A DNA stretch of 64,000 bases from Streptomyces halobius (GCF_023277745.1 NZ_CP086322.1:5828001-5892000); one strand, 5' to 3'. Positions 47,226 through 59,831 are shown, counted from the first letter of the stretch. Notes: generated by a model not told the origin, from the letters alone. Numbers and translations are program-made.

Positions 47226-47566
47226 CAGGCCCCCTCCGCCTTCGTCATGCCATGGCGCGCAAGTCCATGGAGCGCACAAATCCGTGTAGCGCGCACGATT
47301 TCATGCGGGGTCGGAGTGCGGAACGGATTTCTCGGAAATGGGGACGGCGGCGGGCGCCCCTGCCCCGGCCCCTGCCGGTCCCGTACCACCGCCCTCCGCC
47401 CCCCGCCGAACCGCCCCCGGCCCCCTGCCCGCCCCGCTCCGGCCCGGCCGGCTGTCGGCGGCCGCGTAAGGTGGGCAACCCCGGCCCGTACCACGTGTCG
47501 GGCTGTTCGCGTTGTTCGCCTCGATGATCTTTTCGTCGATCTCCTCGCTGGGACGGAATCTTTTTC
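47226..47566. other. Divergent promoter region of the exporter and mfd
   Basis: Contains three direct repeats near the exporter (47251-47301), a Pro/Arg-codon GC block without a gene (about 47340-47470) and an AT-richer stretch with TTTTTC directly before mfd. No CDS supported. Confidence 0.5.
47251..47301. repeat. Three imperfect repeats upstream of the MFS exporter
   Basis: CATGGCGCGCAAGTC, CATGGAGCGCACAAATC and CGTGTAGCGCGCACGATTT start at 47251, 47266 and 47283; possible regulator sites about 26-76 bp before the GTG. Confidence 0.5.
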
Positions 47567-51166
<3,600 letters not shown>

Positions 51167-51223
51167 CGACGGTCCTGGGGTCGTGACGGCGATCTGGGAG
51201 CGTGACGGCGGGACACGACGGGT

Positions 51224-51257
51224 GCGCGCCCTCCGGAGGGCCCCGTCAAGGGCGCGC
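51224..51257. terminator. Bidirectional terminator between mfd and DUF2079 gene
   Basis: GCGCGCCCT and AGGGCGCGC give a 9-bp stem between the convergent genes. Confidence 0.65.
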
Positions 51258-51268
51258 GGGGCGGGCCC

Positions 51269-52750
51269 TCACCGCTCCGACGTCTTCCGGAACACCGCGA
51301 CGTCGGCGGCGCTCCCGAGGAGCACGTACGTGGACTTCTCGTGGCGCTTCGCCGCGTCGGTGAGGGCCTGCCGCGGCGAGTTGCCGTCGTGCAGCTGGAC
51401 CGCGATGTAGTCGGGGGCGAGGCCGCCGGTGTCGCCGGTCCAGAAGACCCGGGTGCGGCCGGTGAGGTGGCTCAGCGGCCGGATGTCGGACTCCACGGTC
51501 GCGTCGTCGGGTATGCGGTCCAGCAGCTGCTCGACGGCGGTCGCGGCCGGCGGTCTGTCGTAGGTGGCGGCGTCGGTGAGCCGGGCCAGCGGGAGCGTGG
51601 TGGTCAGCGCGAGCGCGGCGGCCAGCGCGGCGGCCGGCAGATGATGCGCGTACGAGCGGAGCCAGGGCCGCGCGGAGACCTGGGCGCGCGGCAGGGCGTC
51701 GACCAGGGCGAGGAAGACCACCGGCATCAGCACGGCGTTGTAGTGCCAGTCGATGCCCCAGTAGTGCGGATCGTGGGAGAGGAACCGCCAACCGAGGGTG
51801 GGCAGCGCGACCAGCAGCAGCGGGGAGCGCAGCGCGAGCAGACCGGTGGTGGGGAGCAGGATCCACAGCACGGTGTTCAGGGCGGTGCCGAGGGGGATGA
51901 CGGCGCCGCCGTCGGCGCCGAGCTTGCTCCAGTAGTCGTACGAGCCGGAGCCGTTGAAGCCGGGGATGATCACGCCGAGGGTGACGGCGGTGGCGGTGAT
52001 ACCGCAGGCGACCAGGCCGATGGCGAGCGGCGAGGCGCGGCGGGTGCGGATCAGGGCGAGCGCGCCGATGGCGGCGGCGGTCACCCCCAGGTCCTCTTTG
52101 ACCAGCGGCAGCGGCGTGGCCCAGCACACCACCGCGGTCCAGCGGCCGCGCAGCACCGCTTCGAGGGCGAACGCGATCAGCGGCAGCGCGAACGCTATCT
52201 CGTGGAAGTCGAAGTCGACGGCCTTCTGGACGCCCCAGGACATGCCGTACGCGAGGCCGATGGCCAGACCCCGGCCGCGGCCCAGGAAGCGGCCGGCGGC
52301 GCGGGTGACCGGTATCGCCGACAGCGCGAAGAGGAGGGACTGGGCGATCAGCAGGGTCACCGGGGACGGGAACAGCCGGTAGAAGGGGGCGAGCACGACC
52401 AGGATGGGACTGAAGTGGTCACCGAGGATGTTGGCGCCCGGTCCCTTGAGGTCGACGATCGGCGCCTCGAAGTGGGCGTAATGGCGTATCGCCTGCTCGA
52501 ATATCCCCAGATCCCACGACGAAGCGCCCATAGAGCGGAAGTGGCAGACCGTCAGCAGCGTATACGCGACGAAGAAGAACGCGGCCGTCCAGTACGGGTC
52601 GAGGCGCGGGGCGCGCCAGGGCGCCGTCCGGCGGTACAGCCGGCGGGCGGTGCGTCGTAGGGCGCCGAGGCCGCTGGCCTGCGGGCGCGGAGCGCGCGGA
52701 ACGGCCGGTGCTGCGTCGGTGGTCGCCGCCGTTGCTGCGGCCGTGTCCAT
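51269..52750 (-). CDS. DUF2079 polytopic membrane protein
   Basis: A 493-residue membrane protein of the DUF2079 family, which resembles GT-C glycosyltransferases. About ten hydrophobic segments follow an Ala/Pro/Arg-rich cytosolic N-terminus. Conserved external-loop features are visible: SSWDLGIFEQAIRHYAHF near residue 77 with an Asp/Glu pair, GDHFSPILV near 111, and VKEDLGV near 213. The C-terminal soluble part (about 400-493) ends VAVFRKTSER. A lipid-linked-sugar transferase activity is suggested by topology only. Confidence 0.85.
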   Translation of the reverse strand: MDTAAATAATTDAAPAVPRAPRPQASGLGALRRTARRLYRRTAPWRAPRLDPYWTAAFFFVAYTLLTVCHFRSMGASSWDLGIFEQAIRHYAHFEAPIVDLKGPGANILGDHFSPILVVLAPFYRLFPSPVTLLIAQSLLFALSAIPVTRAAGRFLGRGRGLAIGLAYGMSWGVQKAVDFDFHEIAFALPLIAFALEAVLRGRWTAVVCWATPLPLVKEDLGVTAAAIGALALIRTRRASPLAIGLVACGITATAVTLGVIIPGFNGSGSYDYWSKLGADGGAVIPLGTALNTVLWILLPTTGLLALRSPLLLVALPTLGWRFLSHDPHYWGIDWHYNAVLMPVVFLALVDALPRAQVSARPWLRSYAHHLPAAALAAALALTTTLPLARLTDAATYDRPPAATAVEQLLDRIPDDATVESDIRPLSHLTGRTRVFWTGDTGGLAPDYIAVQLHDGNSPRQALTDAAKRHEKSTYVLLGSAADVAVFRKTSER

Positions 52751-52824
52751 GAGGTGTCCTCGCTCTCAATCTCCGAAAAGATACTCGACGCAGCGAAACG
52801 GGCCGCCCCCGCCGCCGCTCCTCC

Positions 52825-52868
52825 CCAGGGGCACGGGCGGGGTGCCCCAGCGTCGGCTGGGGGAGTGC
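52825..52868. repeat. REP-like element before the HNH lipoprotein gene
   Basis: GGGGCAC-gggcggg-GTGCCCC followed by GTCGGCTGGGGGAG; part of the dispersed palindrome family. Confidence 0.65.
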
Positions 52869-52896
52869 CCGTCCCGCCCCTACGCTCCCGGATTGG

Positions 52897-53661
52897 ATGC
52901 CCGCTGTGATACGGACCGCGCTTCCCGCGACCCTGACCACCGCTACCGCGCTGGCCGCCCTGCTGACCCTCACCGGCTGTGCCCCTGACGACACCTGGGG
53001 CGGCAGTGGTTCAGACGCCAAGGAGAGCCCGTCCGTTCCCACGGGGGAGCCGAATCCGGGCGCCGCGCTGCGGGCCGTCGCCTCGCTGGACGTCAAGGGC
53101 CGGGCCCCGAAGACCGGTTACGGCCGGGACCGGTTCGGCTCGGCCTGGGCGGACACCGACGGCAACGGCTGCGGGACGCGGGACGACATCCTCAAGCGCG
53201 ATCTGCGGGGCAGCGCGTTCCGGGACGGCGACTGCGTCGTGGTGTCCGGAACGCTGCCGAAGGATCCGTACACGGGGAAGGAGGTCCGCTATGAACGCGG
53301 CCGCAGCAAGGTCGACATCGACCATGTGGTGGCGCTGTCGGACGCCTGGCAGAAGGGCGCGGCTCAGTGGCCGGGCCGTAAGCGGGTGGCGCTGGCCAAC
53401 GATCCGCTGAATCTGATCGCGGTGGACGCGTCGGCGAACCGGCGCAAGAGCGACGGGGACGCGGCGACCTGGCTGCCCGCGTACAAGGGGTACCGCTGCG
53501 GCTATGTCGCGCGCCAGGTGGCGGTGAAGAAGAAGTACGGGCTGTGGGTGACGCGGGCGGAGAAGGACGCGATGGTGCGGACGCTGAACTCCTGCCCGGG
53601 GGAGCGGCTGCCGGGCGGCGGCAACCCTACGGAGGCACCGGCGCGGTTCTCCGCGAAGTAG
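52897..53661 (+). CDS. Secreted HNH-type nuclease lipoprotein
   Basis: A 254-residue exported lipoprotein. Signal peptide residues 1-27 end in the lipobox LTGC, with Cys28 as lipidation site. The mature part is a DUF1524/GmrSD-type HNH nuclease domain: KVDIDHVVALSDAWQKGA near residue 139 contains the catalytic DH, then NDPLNLIAVDASANRRKSDG with the conserved Asn and Lys, and four cysteines that can form disulfides. Related secreted nucleases are common in Streptomyces. ATG 52897 lacks a clear ribosome site; GTG 52906 is an alternative. Confidence 0.88.
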   Translation: MPAVIRTALPATLTTATALAALLTLTGCAPDDTWGGSGSDAKESPSVPTGEPNPGAALRAVASLDVKGRAPKTGYGRDRFGSAWADTDGNGCGTRDDILKRDLRGSAFRDGDCVVVSGTLPKDPYTGKEVRYERGRSKVDIDHVVALSDAWQKGAAQWPGRKRVALANDPLNLIAVDASANRRKSDGDAATWLPAYKGYRCGYVARQVAVKKKYGLWVTRAEKDAMVRTLNSCPGERLPGGGNPTEAPARFSAK

Positions 53662-53764
53662 CACCACAGGCGGAGCAGGACTGCAGGCCGAGCAGGGCTA
53701 CAGGCCGAGCAGCACTACAGACGAAGCCGGACCACAGACGAAGCAGACCCACGGACAGCACAGG
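53662..53764 (+). repeat. 17-bp tandem array, six units
   Basis: Units at 53662, 53680, 53697, 53714, 53731 and 53748 around the core ACTACAGGCCGAGCAGG; period is exactly 17 after the first (18-bp) unit. It begins at the nuclease stop codon and is noncoding. Confidence 0.85.
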
Positions 53765-53853
53765 AACGGCCGCCGGCCCGGGACCGCGTGCGGGCGGTTC
53801 CGGGCCGACGGCTCGGTGGCGGGAAGCTGCGGGAGCTCGTCGGGAGCGGAGGT

Positions 53854-54045
53854 TCAGAGGGTCAGCTTCCAGTTCGCCGGGTCGAGCAGCAGGTCCGGCG
53901 TGATCTTGATGTCGAGCTCCTTGGCGGACGGCGGCGCGTCGAAGACCATCTCCACGCTGTCGGACTCACCGGCGTCCAGCGACTTCTCCCAGTCGTGGTG
54001 CAGGATGCCGTGCGTGTCGTCGGCGACCTCCACGGCCAGGAATCC
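53854..54045 (-). pseudogene. C-terminal fragment of a DUF4352-like protein
   Basis: The last about 62 codons of a protein remain: FLAVEVADDTHGILHHDWEK, then LDAGESDSVEMVFDAPPSAK and DLLLDPANWKLTL before the stop at 53854. The pattern (a beta-sandwich with LDxGES and VVFD-like segments) fits the C-terminal part of DUF4352 lipoproteins. No start, signal peptide or ribosome site is present; homology stops at about 54045 where a methylase fragment on the other strand begins. The gene is truncated at its 5' end. Confidence 0.7.
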
Positions 54046-55521
54046 GCCCCCGACCTCGCCGCACTCACCGCACTCCGCCTCGCCCTGAGCGCCCCCGACG
54101 CCCAGGTACGGGTCCGGGCCGGCGACACCCTGCGCGCCGACGCCTTTCCGGACCTCGCCGCCGACGCCGTCCTCGTCCACCCGCCGTTCAACGAACGCAA
54201 CTGGGGCCATGACGAACTGGCCTACGACCCCCGCTGGGAGTACGGGTTCCCGGCCCGCACCGAATCCGAACTCGCCTGGGTCCAGCACGCGCTGGCCCGG
54301 TTGCGCGCGGGCGGCACCGCCGTCCTCCTCATGCCGCCCGCCGTCGCCTCCCGCCGCTCCGGCCGCCGGATCCGCGCCGACCTGCTGCGCCGCGTCGCGC
54401 TGCGCGCCGTCATCGCGCTGCCCGCGGGCGCCGCCCCGCCCAACGCCGTACCGCTGCACCTCTGGGTGCTGCGCAAATCCGGCGACAGCACACCGCCTTC
54501 CCCGCACCTCCTCGTCGTCGACACCGCTGCCGCCCTCGCCCCCGGCGGCCGCGACAAACTCGACTGGCAGACCGTCCGCGCCACCGCCGTCGACGCCTGG
54601 CGGACCTTCGACCGCGATGGCGGCATCGAGGAAGAGCCCGGCGTACGGCGCTCGCTGGCCGCCATCGACCTCCTCGACGACGACGTCGACCTCGCCCCGG
54701 CCCGGCACCTCCCGCCGCCCTCGGCGGCCGGCGGCCCCGCCGAACTCACCCGCGTGCGCGACCGGCTGACCGACACCCTCGCCCGTACGACCCTCCTCAC
54801 CCCAGGCCCCGCCGGGACGGACACCGCGGCGCAGCCCCCCGCCCGCTGGCCGCTCACCACCATCGGCGAACTCGCCCGTTCCGGCGCCCTGATCCTGCGC
54901 ACCGGCGGCGCCGGCACCGCACCGGCCGGTGGTGGGACCACCCTCGGAGGAGCGCCCGCCGTCCTCACCGACCACGACGTCATCGGCGGCACCGCCCCCT
55001 CCGGCACCCTCCCGGAAGCGGCCCCCTCCGGGCCGGCCGAGGAACCGGTCCTCGTCCAGGCCGGCGATGTCGTCGTACCGGTACTCGGCGGCGGCGCGGT
55101 CGCCCGGGTCATCGACGACGCCACCGCCGGCGCCGCCCTCGGCCGCCACCTCACCGTCCTGCGGCCCGACCCGGCCGCCCTCGACCCCTGGTTCCTCGCC
55201 GGCTTCCTGCGCGGCACCGCCAACACCCGGCAGGCCAGCAGCTACGCCTCGTCCGCCACCCGGCTCGACGTCCGCCGCCTCCAGCTGCCCCGCCTCCCGC
55301 TCGCCGAACAGCGGCGCTACGGGCAGCGGTTCCGCGAACTGGCCGACTTCGAAGAGGCCCTGCGCCTCGCGTCCCGGCTCGGCGAGCAGCTCGTCCAGGG
55401 ACTGCACGACGGACTCACCGACGGCTCGGTGGCGCCGGACCGAGTGGTCGTCACCGGGCGGGGGCCAGAGCCGGGGCCGGTGGCGGTGGCGCCCTGCCGG
55501 GGGCGCGCCTTGGAGCAATGA
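54031..55521 (+). pseudogene. 5'-truncated N-6 DNA methylase/specificity fusion
   Basis: About 497 codons of a type I HsdM-HsdS-like protein. Homology begins at about 54034 (GQESAPDLAALTALRLAL) and lacks the roughly 200-300 N-terminal residues with SAM motif I. The catalytic motif normally read as NPPF/DPPF is HPPF in VLVHPPFNERNWGHDELA. The C-terminal third is an HsdS-like target-recognition domain (PVLVQAGDVVVPVLGGGA, RRLQLPRLPLAEQRRYGQRF). The frame continues upstream to 53788 only through antisense sequence of the DUF4352 fragment. It is most likely inactive because of the missing SAM site. Confidence 0.72.
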
Positions 55522-55626
55522 ACGGGATGAGACGGACGAACAGGCCCCGCCACCGGGGGAGTCTCCATCCGGCCGGACGGTGGATTCCCGACCCATTCCG
55601 TACAACTCCACACACGGTGACGCTGT

Positions 55627-55636
55627 CGTATATACG
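55627..55636. promoter_or_regulatory. CGTATATACG palindrome in a likely promoter
   Basis: The TATATA centre stands out in this GC-rich region, 131 bp before the membrane-protein start, and could be a -10 element or a repressor site. Confidence 0.3.
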
Positions 55637-55686
55637 CTCGCAGTCCCATGTGCGCATCGCGTATCGGTATCCGTGTCCACGGAACT

Positions 55687-55720
55687 CACGCGCGCGCCCG
55701 CACCCGTTCGCGCGCGCGTG
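55687..55720. promoter_or_regulatory. Leader hairpin before the kinase operon
   Basis: CACGCGCGCG and CGCGCGCGTG form a perfect 10-bp stem 47 bp before the ATG at 55768. Confidence 0.35.
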
Positions 55721-55767
55721 AGGCGGAACGGCCCGACCCGCCACCGACGACCGATCAGGAGCAGTAC

Positions 55768-56517
55768 ATGCACGCCCCGGCCCCGGCCCACCCGCCGTAC
55801 CAGCCCCCGGCGCGGGGCACGGTCGTGACGCTGAGGGTGCTCTTCGTTGCCGTCACCGTGCTCAGCCTCGGCTTCCTGGCCTGGGCGGCGCTGCTGCGGG
55901 CCGCGCTCGTGCAGCGCAGGCCGCTCGGCTGGTGGCTGTTCGGCGCCGACCTGGCCCTGCTCGTGCTCCTCCTGCTGTCCGGCACCCACCCCGTGGACGA
56001 CTGGCGCACGAACGCCCAAGTGGGCGCGATCCTGGCGCAGATGGCGGGCGCCGTCGCCTACTACCTCGTCGTCGACCTGCGCGCGGCACGGACGTCCGGA
56101 TACGGACCGCTGTACGGCGCCGCCCCGTACGGAGAGGGATACGGCGCCCCGTACCGGGAGGCGGCGGGAGGCGGATACGGCTGTCCCCAGGCGGCGTACT
56201 CCGCCGGCCCGGCGGGATACCAGGCGGGCCCATCGAGGCATCAGGCCGCACCGCCAGGACACCCGGCCGCTCCGTCCCCCTCCCCGTCGCCGTCCCCGTA
56301 CGGCCCGTCACCACCGGGGCCCATCCCCCTACACGCACAAGAAACTCACCCCTGCACCACCCCCACGCCCGCCCCCACCGCGAACCCCTGCAGCGCGCCC
56401 CAGGCCGGACCCGGCTGCCCTCCGGCCCCGCCCCAGGAACGCCCCCAGCGCATCGACCGCGTACGGGCCGAACTCGATGAACTCAGCGACTACCTCCGCA
56501 AGGAGGAAGGACGTTGA
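55768..56517 (+). CDS. Membrane protein cotranscribed with a Ser/Thr kinase
   Basis: A 249-residue protein. Three hydrophobic segments lie in about residues 20-115 (VTVLSLGFLAWAALL, WWLFGADLALLVLLLLSG, AILAQMAGAVAYYLVV), followed by a Tyr/Gly/Pro-rich cytosolic tail (YGPLYGAAPYGEGYGAPYRE) and a short terminal helix (IDRVRAELDELSDYLRKEEG). CAGGAG precedes ATG 55768. Its stop overlaps the TTG start of the kinase gene (TTGA), so the two are translationally coupled; it may present the kinase at the membrane or be its substrate. No domain recognised. Confidence 0.8.
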   Translation: MHAPAPAHPPYQPPARGTVVTLRVLFVAVTVLSLGFLAWAALLRAALVQRRPLGWWLFGADLALLVLLLLSGTHPVDDWRTNAQVGAILAQMAGAVAYYLVVDLRAARTSGYGPLYGAAPYGEGYGAPYREAAGGGYGCPQAAYSAGPAGYQAGPSRHQAAPPGHPAAPSPSPSPSPYGPSPPGPIPLHAQETHPCTTPTPAPTANPCSAPQAGPGCPPAPPQERPQRIDRVRAELDELSDYLRKEEGR

Positions 56518-58252
56518 ACGGCCGCGTCATCGCAGCGCGCTACGAACTCTCCGCGCTGCTCGGCCAGGGCGGCATGGGCCAGGTCTGGATCGGCTACGAC
56601 CGCCGCCTGGACCGCCGGGTGGGCGTCAAGCTGCTGCGCCCGGACCGGGTGGCGGGCACCCCGGACGGCGAGGAAATGCGCCGCCGCTTCGTCCGCGAAT
56701 GCCGGTCACCGCCCAGGTCGACCACTCCGGACTCGTCACCGTTCACGACGCCGGCAGCGACGACGAAGACCTCTACCTCGTCATGCAGTACGTCGAGGGC
56801 GCCGACCTCTCCGACCACCTCGCCGAACACGATCCCTACCCCTGGTCCTGGGCGGTCTCCGTAGCCGCCCAGCTCTGCGCGGTGCTCGCCTCCGTCCATG
56901 CGGTCCCGATCGTCCACCGCGACCTCAAACCCCGCAACGTCATGATCCGCCCGGACGGCACCGTCATCGTCCTCGACCTCGGTATCGCCTCCGCCCTGGA
57001 CACCGACACCACCCGCCTCACCCACACCGGCTCCCCTATCGGCAGCCCCGCCTACATGGCCCCCGAACAGGCCATGGGCGGCGCGGTCGGCCCGCACACC
57101 GACCTCTACGCCCTCGGGGTGCTGCTGCACGAACTCCTCAGCGGCACCGTCCCGTTCGCCGCCTCCACCGCGCTGGGCGTACTCCACCGGCATCTGCACG
57201 AAGAGCCCGTCCCGGTGCGCCGACTGCGCCCCGACGTCCCCGAAGCCCTCGAAGCGCTGGTCCTCCGCCTGCTCCGCAAGGACCCGCAGGCCCGCCCCGC
57301 CGACGCACAAGAGGTCTATCAGGCGCTGGCCCCCCTGCTCCCCGCCGCCGACGCGAGCCCGCACGCCGCACCGTCCCGGCCCACGCCCCTCGCCCCGATG
57401 GACCCGACCCGCCCCTTCCGTCGGCCGCACGCGCCCTGGCCGGAACGCTCCACGACCCCGAACCCCCCACCGACCCCGGCCCTGACCCCCATACCGGCCC
57501 CCAAGGCGCCCCCGGCACCCGCCCTGGCCGACCCCGGCCCCGTCCCCGCCGCCTACTCGCCCGCCGCCCCCCGGCCCTCGTCCCCAGCCGTGGACCCACG
57601 CATCTCCACCCCCACCCCCGCACCTGCCTGGACCACCCCCGAATCCCGCATCTCCGCCCCTGCCTCCTCCTCCACATCCTCCACCTCCTCCGGCCCGGAC
57701 GTCGCCGCCGCCGTCGACGAGGTCAAAAGCCTCCTCGACCAGGGACGGATCACCCGCGCGGTGGACATCCTCGGCGGCATCCTCCCGGCCGCCGCCGAAC
57801 GGCACGGTGCCCAGTCCTCGGTCGTCCGCACCCTCCGCAAGCAGTACGCCGCGACCCTCATGGACGACGGCCAGTACCGCCGCGCCCTGCCCGAACTCCG
57901 GCAACTGGCCGAGGAATACGGCAAGGAATCCGGCCCCGGGGCGACCCGCCAGTCACTCCGGTTCCACTACGAGGCCGCCCAGTGCCTGGAACAACTCGGC
58001 GAGGTGGCCCAGGCCCTGGAGGAATACCGCGCCCTGCTGCCGTACTTCGAACGTGACCCGGACGACCCCATGCGCCCCCTGGAAATCCGCCGCTCCATAG
58101 GCCAGTTGCTGCTGGCCCAGGGCGAACACGGCGCCGCCCAGGAAACCCTCTCCCGCCTCCTGTACGACGCAGAGCGCCTGCACGGCCCACACCACGCCTT
58201 CCCGGCAGAAATCCGCCGCACGCTGTACTGGCTGGGGCAGGTACGAGCGTGA
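56514..58252 (+). pseudogene. Ser/Thr protein kinase with TPR domain, frameshifted
   Basis: A Hanks-type kinase split by one missing base. Frame one (TTG 56514, AAGGAGGAAGG upstream) gives residues 1-64 with the P-loop LGQGGMGQVW and the catalytic Lys in VGVKLL, up to RRRFVRECR. From about 56705 the homologous frame is -1: VTAQVDHSGLVTVHDAG, HRDLKPRNVM with catalytic Asp, LDLGIA (DLG in place of DFG) and GSPAYMAPEQ. A Pro-rich linker and TPR-like helices (about 390-578) follow. One extra G in the run CCGG at 56703-56705 would restore a 579-residue protein. It is either a recent inactivation or a sequencing error. Confidence 0.8.
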
Positions 58253-58257
58253 CACCA

Positions 58258-58359
58258 CTCACCGCATGACAGGCGCTGGTGCGCTGCCGGTGACCATGCT
58301 CACCGCCTCACGGGCGCTGGTGCGCTGCCGGTCACACCACTCACCGCATCACAGGCGCC
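58258..58359. repeat. 41-bp tandem repeat, 2.5 copies
   Basis: CTCACCGC(A/C)T(G/C)AC(A/G)GGCGC begins units at 58258, 58299 and 58340 with exact 41-bp period. The third, partial copy contains the stop codon and last codons of the hydrolase gene. Confidence 0.88.
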
Positions 58360-59267
58360 AGCCGGCTTTCCGGGCGGACCACGTAATCCGCCGTATCCAA
58401 GGACTGGTCGGTGAAGAACCGCACCACGAGATCGATGACGTCCTGGGAGCGTTCGAAGGCCACCCAGTGATCGGATTCGGCGATGGCGAGAAAGCTGCTG
58501 TTCTCGATGGTGGCGGCGAAGGCGCGCTGATGCTCGGGCGCGGACACCGTGTCGTGTTCGCCGCAGAAGATCAGAGTCGGCACGCCCCGCAGCGCGCCCG
58601 ACGGGTTGAGCATTTCGGTGTCGCGGTCGGTCGCGGCGCGGTCCAGGACGGCGAATCCATGGGGGATGTGGGTGAGCGCGTGGGTGATCAGGCGCTTGAC
58701 GTAGCGGTGCGCCAGCTTGCGGTGGCGTACGTAACGGCGCTCGTCCTGACAGAGCCAGAGCTTGAGCGCGCGGTTCACGAACTCCTCCGGCTCACCGGCC
58801 TTCATACGGGCCGCCGCCTGCCGCCAGAGGTCTTGTTGGGTGTGGGAGACATACGCGGGCACCCCGCCGAGCAGCAGCCGGGCGATCCGGTCGGGCCGCT
58901 GTTGCGCGAAGGCGAAGCCGATCACGGAGCCGAAGGAGTACCCGAAGAGGTTGACGCGGGCGATACCGAGGTCGTCGATGACCTGTTCGACCGCCTGGCA
59001 CATGGTGTCCAGGCCCTGGTCGGGGCGGAGCGGGTCGGAGTTGCCCGACCCCGGCAGGTCGATGGTGATCAGGCTGGCCACCGGCAGCACCGGTTCGTCG
59101 AAGTGCTCCCAGCCGTGCTTGTCCTGCAGCGCTCCACCCAGCACCAGCACCGGCTCGGTCCGCGGAGACGGCTGCCGCAGCAGCCGGTAGGAGTAGGACA
59201 GCCCATCCACGCTGAGGCCGTTGACTACTTCGACTCCTTCGACTACTTCGGCTGCTTCGTCGGTCAT
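58341..59267 (-). CDS. Alpha/beta hydrolase
   Basis: A 308-residue alpha/beta-hydrolase-fold enzyme without signal peptide. The nucleophile elbow is LFGYSFGSVIGF (Ser near residue 113), the oxyanion region is LGGALQDKHGWEHF, the acid lies in FCGEHDTVSAPEH and the catalytic His in AESDHWVAFERS. ATG 59267 has AAGGAG at good distance. Upstream on the same strand are a ketosynthase remnant and an acyl carrier protein, so it may have released or edited acyl chains of a small polyketide/fatty-acid pathway; that role is inference. Its 3' end lies within a tandem repeat. Confidence 0.88.
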   Translation of the reverse strand: MTDEAAEVVEGVEVVNGLSVDGLSYSYRLLRQPSPRTEPVLVLGGALQDKHGWEHFDEPVLPVASLITIDLPGSGNSDPLRPDQGLDTMCQAVEQVIDDLGIARVNLFGYSFGSVIGFAFAQQRPDRIARLLLGGVPAYVSHTQQDLWRQAAARMKAGEPEEFVNRALKLWLCQDERRYVRHRKLAHRYVKRLITHALTHIPHGFAVLDRAATDRDTEMLNPSGALRGVPTLIFCGEHDTVSAPEHQRAFAATIENSSFLAIAESDHWVAFERSQDVIDLVVRFFTDQSLDTADYVVRPESRLAPVMR

Positions 59268-59309
59268 GCGTCTCCTTCGCGTGGGTGCCACGCCGGCGAC
59301 GGCGGTGGC

Positions 59310-59595
59310 TCACCCGCGGCTGATCACCAGGGCGGCTTTGTGGTCGAGGTGACCAGGGGTGCTCACCGAGCACCCGGCGGAGCATGGTGTCCTCGACGAG
59401 GTCGTTCAGCACCGTCGAGGTGCCAGGCGCGTTGGCGGTGCCGTAACCGACGACCGGGGCCCAGGTCGCGGGTCGGCATCGCAAGGTGGTGGAAACGGTC
59501 CATCTGACGGCCGCCCATCGGGCCTGCCGCCAGACGGCCCATCAGACGGGCCGTCGGAGCGCGGCCGGGTGCGAGGGCTGCACCTCGGCGGTCAC
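59310..59595 (-). pseudogene. Ketosynthase remnant between ACP and hydrolase genes
   Basis: GTG at 59595 overlaps the ACP stop (GTGA) and opens MTAEVQPSHPAALRRPV before a stop, a plausible ketosynthase N-terminus. Around 59433-59358 the frame NAPGTSTVLNDLVEDTMLRR, continuing VLGEHP, matches the NAHGTSTPLND active-site segment of beta-ketoacyl synthases, with the catalytic His replaced by Pro. In another frame HKAALVISRG before the stop at 59310 matches the ketosynthase end (GHNAALV). About 80 percent of a normal 1.2-kb gene is missing. Recognition is by eye and remembered motifs. Confidence 0.62.
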
Positions 59596-59831
59596 GCATG
59601 CGCCATGTGCACGGCACAGACGGCCGCCAGCAACTGCCCGACAGTGTCCCGGGGCGTCAGCTGGACGTCCTCCAGATCGACGTCCAGCCGGTCCTCGATG
59701 TGCAGCCGCAGCTCCTCCAGCGCGAGCGAGTCGACACCCAGCGTCCGCAACGGGGCTTCCGGAGTCACCGCGTGCGGATCCACTCCGAATTTTGTCGCCA
59801 GTAGCGTCCTGACCTGTTCCGCGATGTCCAC
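59592..59831 (-). CDS. Acyl carrier protein
   Basis: A 79-residue acyl carrier protein: a four-helix bundle with the phosphopantetheine serine in LGVDSLALEEL (Ser35), followed by the acidic helix II LRLHIEDRLDVDLED typical for partner binding. Start GTG 59831 with AAAGG eight bases upstream; the reading frame extends further but without protein-like sequence. It is distinct from the primary fatty-acid ACP by sequence and by its company: a decayed ketosynthase and an alpha/beta hydrolase downstream. It therefore belongs to a small secondary-metabolite or specialised acyl pathway now broken. Confidence 0.88.
   Translation of the reverse strand: MDIAEQVRTLLATKFGVDPHAVTPEAPLRTLGVDSLALEELRLHIEDRLDVDLEDVQLTPRDTVGQLLAAVCAVHMAHA

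Noticed and set aside
53788..54030. N-terminal 81 codons of the long frame containing the methylase
   Set aside because: This part is the antisense of the DUF4352 fragment and shows no methylase similarity.
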